Below, piece by piece: positions 7,650 through 15,509 of a stretch of 32,675 nucleotides of DNA; position 1 is the stretch's first letter, and every line of letters begins with the position of its first letter. A model generated the notes under the pieces. That model had not been told where the DNA came from, did not search any database, and saw only the letters and a program-made list of their open reading frames with translations. The translations under genes and the position numbers were made by a program. Source of the stretch: Gammaproteobacteria bacterium (GTDB lineage Bacteria > Pseudomonadota > Gammaproteobacteria > UBA6429 > Thiohalophilaceae); NCBI GenBank assembly GCA_023135195.1, contig JAGLTQ010000059.1, positions 1 to 32,675 on the forward strand. The letters run 5' to 3'.

Positions 7650-7732
7650 AATTCCTCTTTCACTCGTCTAGCTATTAACAGGCATAAAATGCACTGATAT
7701 TTTGTGTTTTTGTTAATAAAAATTAATGGAGG
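7650..7732. repeat. Duplicated upstream box, copy 2
   Basis: Second copy of the 6841-6920 element, with TATTAAC...GTTAATA arms. It leads into GGAGG (7729-7733) followed by AATTATAAAA, where an ATG would be expected. The duplicated control region therefore now precedes no intact gene. Confidence 0.5.
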
Positions 7733-7750
7733 AATTATAAAAAAAAATAA

Positions 7751-7783
7751 AAAACCACGTTCTAAGAACATGGTTTTATTTTT
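7751..7783 (+). terminator. Hairpin with T-rich tail before a decayed gene
   Basis: AAAACCA-C-GTTC (7751-7762) and GAAC-A-TGGTTTT (7766-7777) form an 11-bp stem with one mismatch and a 3-base loop, followed by ATTTTT. It has the form of a Rho-independent terminator but precedes gene remnants. It may be a leftover, or attenuate read-through from the duplicated upstream box. Confidence 0.55.
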
Positions 7784-7953
7784 AATAAAGCGATCCAATC
7801 GACAGTCGCGGGAATCCTGGCATTAGGTGGAACGATGGCGAGTAGTTCAGCATCCGTAGTTACCGATTAACCCATGTTTGGGAAAAGTTCGCAGGTATTG
7901 CAACAGCATGTATGAATCGTTCATTTTTATTTTCTTCAGCAGGTTATCCTTAA
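7784..7953 (+). pseudogene. Remnant resembling BufA/DUF2282 (bufferin)
   Basis: Two frames together resemble a BufA1-type periplasmic metal-binding peptide. The first (7784-7870) reads NKAIQSTVAGILALGGTMAS, like the family's signal peptide, with no start codon and a stop at 7868. The second frame (about 7864-7953) reads THVWEKFAGIATACMNRS and later SSAG. These align by eye with the family pattern W-E-K-C-Y-G-I-x-K-A-G-x-N-D-C ... S-C-A-G. The cysteines expected in KC, NDC and SCAG are all replaced. Loss of start, a frameshift, a stop and loss of cysteines all point to decay. The family match is from memory of the motif only. Confidence 0.4.
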
Positions 7954-8038
7954 CTCAGTTAACTGAATTTTATTTTATCGCTACAGGTGATTTTCAAAGT
8001 GAGTTAATGCTATTTATTCAAAATGGTTGGGGTGCTAG

Positions 8039-8284
8039 TTTTCAGCTGTTGAATCTGTCCTGCTAAAAGGGAGTTCTAAAACTTTGATAGGTGGGCGTTA
8101 TTGCTCTATACAAGGTGTAAGGGCGGCGCAACTTCGACTTAAAGACAGTGAAACGGGGCAAATACAATCTTTGTATCAAACGGTTTATGATAAAAATGTA
8201 TTTTATGATTTACCTGAGCTTAAAGAAAATCAGAAATTATTTAGCAGATCTCTGGATTTACTGACAACAGGCATCGCAATATAA
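8039..8284 (+). pseudogene. Gene remnant with GGRYCSIQG motif
   Basis: The frame is open from a TAG at 8036 to TAA at 8282 and reads ESVLLKGSSKTLIGGRYCSI, then QGVRAAQLRLKD and LYQTVYDKN. There is no plausible ATG or ribosome site; TTG 8084 falls inside the conserved-looking part. It looks like the 3' part of a gene whose beginning was lost. I vaguely associate the RYCSIQG-AAQLRL pattern with small proteins near envelope-stress regulators, but do not assign it. Its last 55 bases overlap the 3' end of the convergent methyltransferase gene. Confidence 0.4.
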
Positions 8285-9123
8285 TCCAAGAGTGGATGTG
8301 ACTTTCCATAATGTATTATTTTTATATTAAGATCGTTATCAGCTTTTTTAAAAATATAACTAAAATCATTAAGCGAAATAGGGTAGTCACGCATATTCAC
8401 ATGTTTATACGTTGAATCAGCGCATTCAAGTCCTGCATGTTGTTCAATTAAACTCTGACGCAGAAGTTTGCTATAAGTTAGTCGCCATTTTACATCAGGT
8501 GCGTTCCATGCCAGTTCATTTTTTGTAATATCAGGTAGTGCGATACCATTAATAAGCGCAGGCTCCAATAAACTGAAAGATTCATTTATATTATCAGGGT
8601 GGTGGTCAGGTCTTCTTTGATAGGGCTGATCATTTGGCCGATAAACATCATGATTAATATATACGCCTTGAGGGCTTAATGTTGTGCTGATTTGCGTGGC
8701 CAGATAATAGACTTCTTCAGGTGTACCATGATGAAGGTTGAGTCCCATAAAAATAATGTCATATTCTTCTTGCAGCAAACATGATTTTGGATCCCATGCG
8801 TTGCCTTCATAAATATTTATCTGCTGAATATTTTCAGGAAACTGAAACTGATAACGGGCAAAGTTGACTTGATCCGGATTTATATCTATGCCGGTATAAT
8901 CGAAATTTCTATCAGGAAAATTGCTTATCATCCGGGTAATAGATACGGGCTCAGCACCACAGGCAAGATCAAGCACTTTAATGGTTTGAGTCGAATCATG
9001 GTTTTCAAGTAATGCCTTAATAATACGTGAACCATAGATAATAGCTTCACGGTGAAATAAAGCATTACTCTCAACGACGCGAGAGTAGCAACCATCTTTA
9101 CTAAAGAGTTTTTCTTTACGCAT
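8230..9123 (-). CDS. Class I SAM-dependent methyltransferase
   Basis: 297 residues. The SAM-binding motif I reads VLDLACGAEP at about residue 50, the acidic loop after strand 2 reads YTGIDINPDQVNFA, and the post-motif region reads DIIFMGLNLHHGTPEEVY. The following strand reads GVYINHDVYRP. This is a Rossmann-fold class I methyltransferase; the substrate is not evident. CmoA-like enzymes share the overall pattern, but I see nothing specific. The ATG follows the mmsA stop (TAG) by 6 bases with no clear ribosome site, so translation is probably coupled to mmsA. That makes it the last gene of the glc-garR-mmsA unit, an unusual place for a methyltransferase. Confidence 0.82.
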   Translation of the reverse strand: MRKEKLFSKDGCYSRVVESNALFHREAIIYGSRIIKALLENHDSTQTIKVLDLACGAEPVSITRMISNFPDRNFDYTGIDINPDQVNFARYQFQFPENIQQINIYEGNAWDPKSCLLQEEYDIIFMGLNLHHGTPEEVYYLATQISTTLSPQGVYINHDVYRPNDQPYQRRPDHHPDNINESFSLLEPALINGIALPDITKNELAWNAPDVKWRLTYSKLLRQSLIEQHAGLECADSTYKHVNMRDYPISLNDFSYIFKKADNDLNIKIIHYGKSHPLLDYIAMPVVSKSRDLLNNF

Positions 9124-9129
9124 AATGAA

Positions 9130-10608
9130 CTAAAATGTTCTTGACCATTCTTTTGGCCATCGTTCGGCGATAACTTTTGTTTGTGTATAAAATTCGATTG
9201 CGTGAGCACCTTGTGCATGAAGATCACCATAGAAACTTTCATTCCAGCCGCTGAATGGAAAGAAGGCCATTGGTGCAGCAACACCAATATTGATTCCAAT
9301 ATTACCGGCATCAACCTGATTACGAAATTTACGCGCTGCGGGGCCACTGTTTGTAAAAATACAACCCATATTGCCATATCTTCCTTTATTCACCATTGCG
9401 ATGGCTTCTTCCAATGTGTTGGCATGCATTAAGCCAAGAACAGGACCAAAGATTTCTGAGGTTGCAATATTTCCTTCCGGGTTAACGTTATCAATAACGG
9501 TTGGAGCAACAAAGTTACCTTGTTCATAATCTTTAACGGAAACGGCATGGCCACCTGCGATAACTTTTGCATTTTCAGTATGAGCATTATTTATAAACGA
9601 TTGAATACGTTCTTTACTGTCAGCATTGATAACAGGGCCAACCTGAACACCTTTATCAAAACCGGAACCGAGTACACGATTAGTAGCAGCTTCACAGATT
9701 GCTTCTGAAAATGTATTTTTAGCTTCAGCTACTGTAATAACTAATGAGTTAGCAAGGCAGCGTTGACCAGCACAACCAAAGGCACTGTCTGCAATAATTT
9801 GTGTTGTCATTTCAGGATCTGCATCGGGCATAATTACTACCGGGTTTTTAGCCCCTCCCTGTGCCTGTACACGTTTACCATTGGCCGCACCACGACTGTA
9901 AATATATTTGGCGACTTCTGATGAGCCAACAAAACTAATTGCTTTTATCTGGGGATGATCCAACATCGCGTCAACGGTTTCCTTGCCACCATTTACGAGA
10001 TTAACAATTCCTTTTGGTAAGCCAGTTTTTTCTAACAAACGTATGGCGAATACCATTGTTAAGGGGACTTTTTCAGAGGGTTTAATAATGCAGCTATTAC
10101 CACAGGCAATGGCATAAGGTAAAAACCAAAAAGGGATCATGCCAGGAAAGTTAAATGGCGTAATAATACCCACCACACCAATTGGCTGGCGGATCATATG
10201 TTCATCAATACCACGAGCGATATTTTCAAGATTACTGCCCATCAGCATTGAGGGTATACCGCAGGCGACTTCAATATTTTCAATTGCGCGTTGAAGTTCA
10301 CCTTTAGACTCTGCCAGTGTTTTTCCGCATTCAAGCGTTATTGTACGAGCGAGTTCATCGAGGTTTTCTTCGAACAATGTTTTAAGTTTAAATAAATATT
10401 GTACACGTTCAGTCGCGGGTGTATCTCTCCAGTCAATAAGCGCAGTTGATGCCGCTTCGACAGCGTGATTGATTTCGTTTTTAGTTGAAAGCGGGACTTT
10501 AGCAAGAACATCTTGATTAGCAGGGTTGATAACATCCTGAATTTCTGTGGATGTGCTTGCGATCCATTTTCCATCGATATAATTTTCAATAAGCCTGGCT
10601 TTAGTCAC
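9130..10608 (-). CDS. mmsA: CoA-acylating (methyl)malonate-semialdehyde dehydrogenase
   Basis: 492 residues, aldehyde dehydrogenase superfamily, MmsA/IolA type, which makes propionyl-CoA or acetyl-CoA from methylmalonate or malonate semialdehyde with loss of CO2. Family marks include [54 protein letters not shown], the catalytic Cys in [12 protein letters not shown] (about residue 285) and [11 protein letters not shown]. The start is GTG 10608, with AGGT 9-12 bases upstream. It lies 38 bases after a GarR/GlxR-type reductase and downstream of glcDEF. Here it may oxidise malonate semialdehyde or a related C3 aldehyde to acetyl-CoA for malate synthase, which is an inference. Valine degradation is the alternative, but no other valine genes are nearby. 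Confidence 0.85.
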   Translation of the reverse strand: MTKARLIENYIDGKWIASTSTEIQDVINPANQDVLAKVPLSTKNEINHAVEAASTALIDWRDTPATERVQYLFKLKTLFEENLDELARTITLECGKTLAESKGELQRAIENIEVACGIPSMLMGSNLENIARGIDEHMIRQPIGVVGIITPFNFPGMIPFWFLPYAIACGNSCIIKPSEKVPLTMVFAIRLLEKTGLPKGIVNLVNGGKETVDAMLDHPQIKAISFVGSSEVAKYIYSRGAANGKRVQAQGGAKNPVVIMPDADPEMTTQIIADSAFGCAGQRCLANSLVITVAEAKNTFSEAICEAATNRVLGSGFDKGVQVGPVINADSKERIQSFINNAHTENAKVIAGGHAVSVKDYEQGNFVAPTVIDNVNPEGNIATSEIFGPVLGLMHANTLEEAIAMVNKGRYGNMGCIFTNSGPAARKFRNQVDAGNIGINIGVAAPMAFFPFSGWNESFYGDLHAQGAHAIEFYTQTKVIAERWPKEWSRTF

Positions 10609-10646
10609 GTTGTATTACCTATTCATGTTCTTGAGATTAAAATTGT

Positions 10647-11537
10647 TTAGTTATCTTTTTTTACGGTAATGCCGGATAACAGTTCTTGTAATTCGAGAAT
10701 GGAGATAGAATCATTTTCGCCTTTGCCCTGGCCAACGATAGCATTAAGATATTGAGTGACCTGTGAAGCACCGGGTAGTGCGATACCTAACTCATGAGCC
10801 GCTTCCATCACTATGCGCATGTCTTTATGGTGTAAACTGGATTTAAAGCCGGGTTTGAAATTTCTATCCAGCATTCGTTGGCCGTGTGATTCAAGTGCAC
10901 GACTACCTGCAAAGCCACCGAGTAATGCCTGACGTACTTTTACCGGATCAACACCTGAAGCACTGGCGAGAATATACGCTTCACCAATGGCCGCAATGGT
11001 TTGACCGATCAGAACTTGGTTACATGCTTTTGTTACCTGACCGGCACCATTGTCACCTATATGCACAATGTTTTTTCCCATAGCATTAAACAAAGGCAAT
11101 ACACGGTTAAAGATTTCTTCTTCACCACCAACCATAATAGACAGTGCGCCATCAATTGCGCCTTGCTCTCCACCTGATACAGGTGCATCTAACATGTGGC
11201 ATTCATTATCAGACAATGTTTTTGCTAAGGCTCTTGTTGCGGAAGGGGATATGGTACTCATGTCAACAACGACACTGTCTTTTTTAATACTCTTAAGGAT
11301 ACCTTCTTCACCTAAGATCACTTTTTCAACATCCTGAGTATCTGAAACACAGATAAAAATAATATCGGTATTAGCTGCAACCTCGGTTGAAGAGGAACAT
11401 GCTGTTGCGCCGGCATCAGTAAGTGGTTTCATCATTGCGGGTCGTCGTGCATACACCCACACAGAGTGACCTGAATTTAATATGTTTAGAGCCATCGGTT
11501 GGCCCATTATTCCTAATCCGATAAAACCAATTTTCAT
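10647..11537 (-). CDS. garR: Tartronate-semialdehyde reductase-like (GarR/GlxR)
   Basis: 296 residues, 3-hydroxyisobutyrate dehydrogenase superfamily. The N-terminal NAD(P) motif reads GFIGLGIMGQPMALNIL, the substrate loop reads LDAPVSGGEQGAIDGALS, and the catalytic Lys is in GAGQVTKACNQV (about residue 170). The C-terminal DRNFKPGFKSSLHHKDM closely resembles GarR of E. coli. GarR/GlxR reduces 2-hydroxy-3-oxopropionate to glycerate in glyoxylate metabolism. No glyoxylate carboligase is present in the window, so the substrate may instead be 3-hydroxypropionate, 3-hydroxyisobutyrate or L-threonate (LtnD is in the same superfamily). It lies between glcF and mmsA with short spacers, so it is co-transcribed. 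Confidence 0.82.
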   Translation of the reverse strand: MKIGFIGLGIMGQPMALNILNSGHSVWVYARRPAMMKPLTDAGATACSSSTEVAANTDIIFICVSDTQDVEKVILGEEGILKSIKKDSVVVDMSTISPSATRALAKTLSDNECHMLDAPVSGGEQGAIDGALSIMVGGEEEIFNRVLPLFNAMGKNIVHIGDNGAGQVTKACNQVLIGQTIAAIGEAYILASASGVDPVKVRQALLGGFAGSRALESHGQRMLDRNFKPGFKSSLHHKDMRIVMEAAHELGIALPGASQVTQYLNAIVGQGKGENDSISILELQELLSGITVKKDN

Positions 11538-11579
11538 TGATGCGTTATCCTTTATTAATAGATGTAAATTGAAGTTGTT

Positions 11580-12800
11580 TTAAGCTTCATCTAATAATTC
11601 AATCCAGTGTTTAACAGGAACAGTTGCTTTAGATTCGATATGTAACTGGCAACCAATATTTGCAGTGACGATGTAGTCAGGCTCACCGTTTTGTAATGAG
11701 GAAACTTTGTTTGTGAGTAGCTGTTGTGACAGTTTGGGTTGTAAGATGGAATATGTTCCCGCTGAGCCACAACAAAGGTGGCTATCAACAACGACGGTTA
11801 AAGTATAACCGGCTTGTTGTATGATTTTTTCAACCGTACCGGTAATTTGCTGGGCGTGTTGTAAAGTGCAGGGCGAATGAAAAGCCACATTTTTAATTTC
11901 GCTTGAGTTATTTGTAGATAACGTTGATAAATCTTCTTCTATTAATATTTCGCTAATGTCTTTACATAATACGCTGACCTGTTTTGCTTTTTCTGCATAA
12001 ATAGTGTCGTGTGCGAGTAGTTCAGCATACTCTTTAACCATGGCTCCGCAACCACTTGCTGTCATAACAATAGCTTCAGCGCCACCTTCAATATATGGCC
12101 ACCATGCATCAATGTTTTTACGCATTGCGGTAAGACCTTCATTATGGGCAGATAAATGATAACTTACTGCGCCACAACAACCTGCTTGTGGTGCACGAAC
12201 TAATGAGATGCCTAATCGGCTTAACACTCTTGCAGTTGCTGCATTGGTATTGGGTGATGTAGCCGGTTGTACGCAACCATCTAAAACTAACATTGTGCGT
12301 GTAGCGTTAGTGTCGGCAGGCCATTGTGTTACCGGTTTACGTTGAGGAATTTTTTTCTTCAGTGCCGAAGGTAATAATGGCGCAAAAGCCTGAGCTATTC
12401 GTAATAAAAATGTAAATGGTTTTGTGTAAGGTAATATTTTCCGTAATAGCCAACGTAATGATATTTCGGTAATGGGTCTGGGGACTTCTTTTTCAAGCAT
12501 ACCTCGTCCGATATCGAGTAGTCGTGAATAATGTACGCCAGATGGACAGGTCGTTTCACAAGAGCGACAGGTTAAACAACGATCGAGATGCTGTTGTGTT
12601 TTTCGGCTAACGTGTTGTCCTTCCAGAACTTGTTTTATAAGATAAATACGGCCACGCGGGCTATCTAGTTCATCGCCCAGTAGTTGATAGGTTGGGCAAG
12701 TGGCAGTACAAAAACCGCAATGTACACAGCTGCGAAGAATTGAATATGCTTCTTTACCGTCTGCTGTGTTTTTATATTTTTCGCTAATTGATGTTTGCAT
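11580..12800 (-). CDS. glcF: Glycolate oxidase iron-sulfur subunit
   Basis: 406 residues, the length usual for GlcF. Two 4Fe-4S motifs lie in the first 90 residues: CVHCGFCTATCPTYQ and CLTCRSCETTCPSGVHY. Two CCG-type cysteine-rich domains follow, with GCCGAVSYH at about residue 210 and HLCCGSAGTY at about residue 345. The subunit passes electrons from the GlcD/GlcE flavins towards the quinone pool at the membrane. It starts 6 bases after the glcE stop and is followed by the GarR-like gene after 42 bases. Gene order glcD-glcE-glcF is the standard one. Confidence 0.95.
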   Translation of the reverse strand: MQTSISEKYKNTADGKEAYSILRSCVHCGFCTATCPTYQLLGDELDSPRGRIYLIKQVLEGQHVSRKTQQHLDRCLTCRSCETTCPSGVHYSRLLDIGRGMLEKEVPRPITEISLRWLLRKILPYTKPFTFLLRIAQAFAPLLPSALKKKIPQRKPVTQWPADTNATRTMLVLDGCVQPATSPNTNAATARVLSRLGISLVRAPQAGCCGAVSYHLSAHNEGLTAMRKNIDAWWPYIEGGAEAIVMTASGCGAMVKEYAELLAHDTIYAEKAKQVSVLCKDISEILIEEDLSTLSTNNSSEIKNVAFHSPCTLQHAQQITGTVEKIIQQAGYTLTVVVDSHLCCGSAGTYSILQPKLSQQLLTNKVSSLQNGEPDYIVTANIGCQLHIESKATVPVKHWIELLDEA

Positions 12801-12806
12801 AATATT

Positions 12807-13874
12807 TTATAATTCTTTATACATTCGACCGGGATTAAAAATTCCTTTAGGGTCAAAGGCATTTTTAAGATTACGATGTAGTTCCATCATCTTCGGATGT
12901 AAAGGATGAAAGACTTCCTGATTATGATCACCATTTCTAAATAAACAGGCATGTCCACCAGCTTGTTGAGTGACTGCTCGAATTTTTTCTGCAGGTTCTT
13001 CACTGAGTAACCAGCGTTGTGCACCACCCCAGTCCAACATCCATTTACCTTCTAATTCCAATGGTTGAGTGAAGGGCGCTAAAGACAAGCGCCATAAAGG
13101 TAACGTTGAATCAAAGAAGGGATGTGTATGTTCATTAATTTTATGCCAAAAATTATCGTTTGCTGAAAGTTCATCTCCACCAATTTTTTGTTTTGCTGTT
13201 GCGACACTGCTTGGTGTGCCACATAAGCGTAAATAGAGACGCGAACCATCATAAAGAGCGGCTGAAATTGGGAGTGATGTTCGTGAGCGTCGTGCAATAG
13301 CATCAATTGCTGTTTGTTCGTCAATCTCTTTAATGAGTGTGATTTCTTTTTCGGTTTTAGGTAAAACTTTTAAAGAAACTTCAAGTAAAATTCCCATACT
13401 ACCTAACGCACCACACATTAAACGTGAAACATCATAACCAGCAACATTTTTCATAACCTCACCGCCAAAGTGGAGGATTTCACCTTTACCGTTAAGTAGT
13501 TTTATACCGAGTACATAGTCGCGTGCAGCTCCTGCATAAGGACGACGGTTACCGGATAAGTTGCATGCGACAGTGCCCCCCAGTGTTGCTGTATCACCAT
13601 AATGAGGGGGGTCAAAAGGTAATATCTGATTATTTTCAGCAAGTATCGTTTCTATTTCACTTAGTAAAGTGCCTCCACGTGCGGTGATGATTAATTCAGT
13701 GGGTTCATAATTAATAATACCGGAATTTCCATTAACCTCGAGTGTTTCACCAGAGGGAGTACGCCCATAGAAGGCTTTACTGTTGCCACCAATTATTTGC
13801 AAAGAATGATTATTCTCATAGGCATCAATAATATTTTTCTGCAATGTTAAAGATAGATCGGTCATGGTATTCAA
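12807..13874 (-). CDS. glcE: Glycolate oxidase FAD-binding subunit
   Basis: 355 residues, close to E. coli GlcE (350). It has a PCMH-type FAD domain with DTATLGGTVACNLSGNRRPY and VMKNVAGYDVSRLMCGALGS, both hallmarks of GlcE. The C-terminal AFDPKGIFNPGRMY is the conserved end of the FAD-linked oxidase family. It works with GlcD and GlcF to oxidise glycolate (and often D-lactate) to the 2-oxo acid. It lies 17 bases after glcD and 6 bases before glcF. Confidence 0.95.
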   Translation of the reverse strand: MNTMTDLSLTLQKNIIDAYENNHSLQIIGGNSKAFYGRTPSGETLEVNGNSGIINYEPTELIITARGGTLLSEIETILAENNQILPFDPPHYGDTATLGGTVACNLSGNRRPYAGAARDYVLGIKLLNGKGEILHFGGEVMKNVAGYDVSRLMCGALGSMGILLEVSLKVLPKTEKEITLIKEIDEQTAIDAIARRSRTSLPISAALYDGSRLYLRLCGTPSSVATAKQKIGGDELSANDNFWHKINEHTHPFFDSTLPLWRLSLAPFTQPLELEGKWMLDWGGAQRWLLSEEPAEKIRAVTQQAGGHACLFRNGDHNQEVFHPLHPKMMELHRNLKNAFDPKGIFNPGRMYKEL

Positions 13875-13891
13875 TAAGCCTGTGAATATTA

Positions 13892-15403
13892 TTAAAAACG
13901 TTCAAGTTCAGGGAAAGGGAGTTCACTATTGTGTACATGCATGGCACCAAACTCAGCACAGCGATGTAAAGTGGGTACAGCTTTGCCTGGATTGAGTAAT
14001 CCTTTTTCATCAAATGCAGCTTTTACAGCATGGAATTGTTGTAGCTCCATAGCTTTGAATTGCACACACATTTGATCTATTTTTTCTATACCAACACCAT
14101 GCTCACCTGTAATGGTGCCGCCAACTTTTACACAAAGCTCCAGGATTTTACCGCCAAATTCTTCAGTACGTTCCAGTTCACCGGGGATATTTGCATCGTA
14201 TAAAATCAGTGGGTGAAGGTTACCATCGCCTGCATGAAATACATTTGCCACTGGCAGATCATATTCTTTTGACATGTTAGTAATACTTTTTAAAACATCC
14301 GGCAAAGACTTTCTCGGAATAGTACCATCCATACAGTAATAATCTGGCGATATACGTCCGACTGCAGGGAAAGCGGCTTTACGGCCTTTCCAGAATAGCA
14401 TGCGTTCCTGTTCATCTTTTGCCGTTCGTATTTCGCTGGCATCACTTTGAATCAGAATCTCACGAACAATTAACACATGTTCGGATACGTCTTCATTGGT
14501 TCCATCAAGTTCACAAAGTAAAATTGCAGCAGCATCAAGTGGGTAACCTGCATGTACAAAATCCTCAGCTGCTTTAATGGCCAGTGTGTCCATCATTTCC
14601 AGACCTGCTGGAATAATACCTGCTGAAATAATATTGCCGACAGCTTCACCCGCTTTTTCAATATCTTTAAATGCGGCCAGAATAACTTGTGCGCGTTGAG
14701 GAATCGCCAATAACTTTACGGTCACTTCTACAATAATGCCTAACATACCTTCAGAGCCGGTCATTAATGCAAGTAAGTCAAAGCCCGGTGAATCAAGACC
14801 ACTGCTGCCAATGGTGACAAGTTCGCCATCCATTGTAATGATTTTAAGTTGCTGGATATTATGAACAGTTAATCCATACTTAAGACAATGTACGCCACCG
14901 GAATTCTCTGCGACATTACCGCCAATGGTGCAGGCGATTTGTGAAGATGGGTCTGGTGCATAATACAAATTATATTCTGCACACGCTTCTGAGATTGCAA
15001 GGTTACGTACACCGGGTTGTACACGAGCTACTCTGTTATTCGGATCAATATCAATAATGTCTTTAAACTTAGCGAGGCTTAATAGAATCCCGTTATCTAA
15101 TGGTAAGGCTCCACCCGATAGGCCTGTTCCTGCACCACGAGCAACAACAGGTACTTCATGTTCGTAACATAATTTAATAATGGACTGAACTTGTTCAACG
15201 GTATCCGGTAAACAAACAATCATCGGTAAATGTCGATAAGCCGATAGACCATCACATTCATATGGATGTAAATCTTCTGCTTCATGTAACACAGAATCTT
15301 TTGGTAATAGTTGAAATAATTTGTTTAGCAGAGATACTTTATCGAATGACAGCTGAGTTTTCTCTGTTTTTAATAATTTTTTATGGTCATCATTAATATT
15401 CAT
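13892..15403 (-). CDS. glcD: Glycolate oxidase catalytic subunit
   Basis: 503 residues. The FAD-binding PCMH domain includes VVARGAGTGLSGGALPLDNG and CTIGGNVAENSGGVHCLKYG. The C-terminal catalytic region carries NVFHAGDGNLHPLILYD and TGEHGVGIEKI, as expected for GlcD and related D-2-hydroxyacid dehydrogenases. It is the first gene after the TRAP operon terminator, so it probably has its own promoter in the AT-rich 15404-15463 stretch, where no strong -10/-35 pair is evident. Substrate is probably glycolate given malate synthase G in the same locus; D-lactate is also likely. Confidence 0.95.
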   Translation of the reverse strand: MNINDDHKKLLKTEKTQLSFDKVSLLNKLFQLLPKDSVLHEAEDLHPYECDGLSAYRHLPMIVCLPDTVEQVQSIIKLCYEHEVPVVARGAGTGLSGGALPLDNGILLSLAKFKDIIDIDPNNRVARVQPGVRNLAISEACAEYNLYYAPDPSSQIACTIGGNVAENSGGVHCLKYGLTVHNIQQLKIITMDGELVTIGSSGLDSPGFDLLALMTGSEGMLGIIVEVTVKLLAIPQRAQVILAAFKDIEKAGEAVGNIISAGIIPAGLEMMDTLAIKAAEDFVHAGYPLDAAAILLCELDGTNEDVSEHVLIVREILIQSDASEIRTAKDEQERMLFWKGRKAAFPAVGRISPDYYCMDGTIPRKSLPDVLKSITNMSKEYDLPVANVFHAGDGNLHPLILYDANIPGELERTEEFGGKILELCVKVGGTITGEHGVGIEKIDQMCVQFKAMELQQFHAVKAAFDEKGLLNPGKAVPTLHRCAEFGAMHVHNSELPFPELERF

Positions 15404-15451
15404 TTTATATTTTATCGGTTGTAAAATTATGATGTTGGAAAAATTATGTTT

Positions 15452-15496
15452 GAAAAAAGATAAAACTCTCTACTGGATTATCCAGCAGAGAGAGTT
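15452..15496 (-). terminator. Rho-independent terminator of the TRAP operon
   Basis: On the minus strand, AACTCTCT...CTGGA pairs with TCCAG...AGAGAGTT (8-bp and 5-bp stems separated by a small internal loop, arms 15464-15477 and 15481-15496), followed by TTATCTTTTTT. It lies just after the dctM stop and before glcD, so it separates the TRAP operon from the glc unit. Confidence 0.85.
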
Positions 15497-15509
15497 CACA
15501 TCTTAATAG

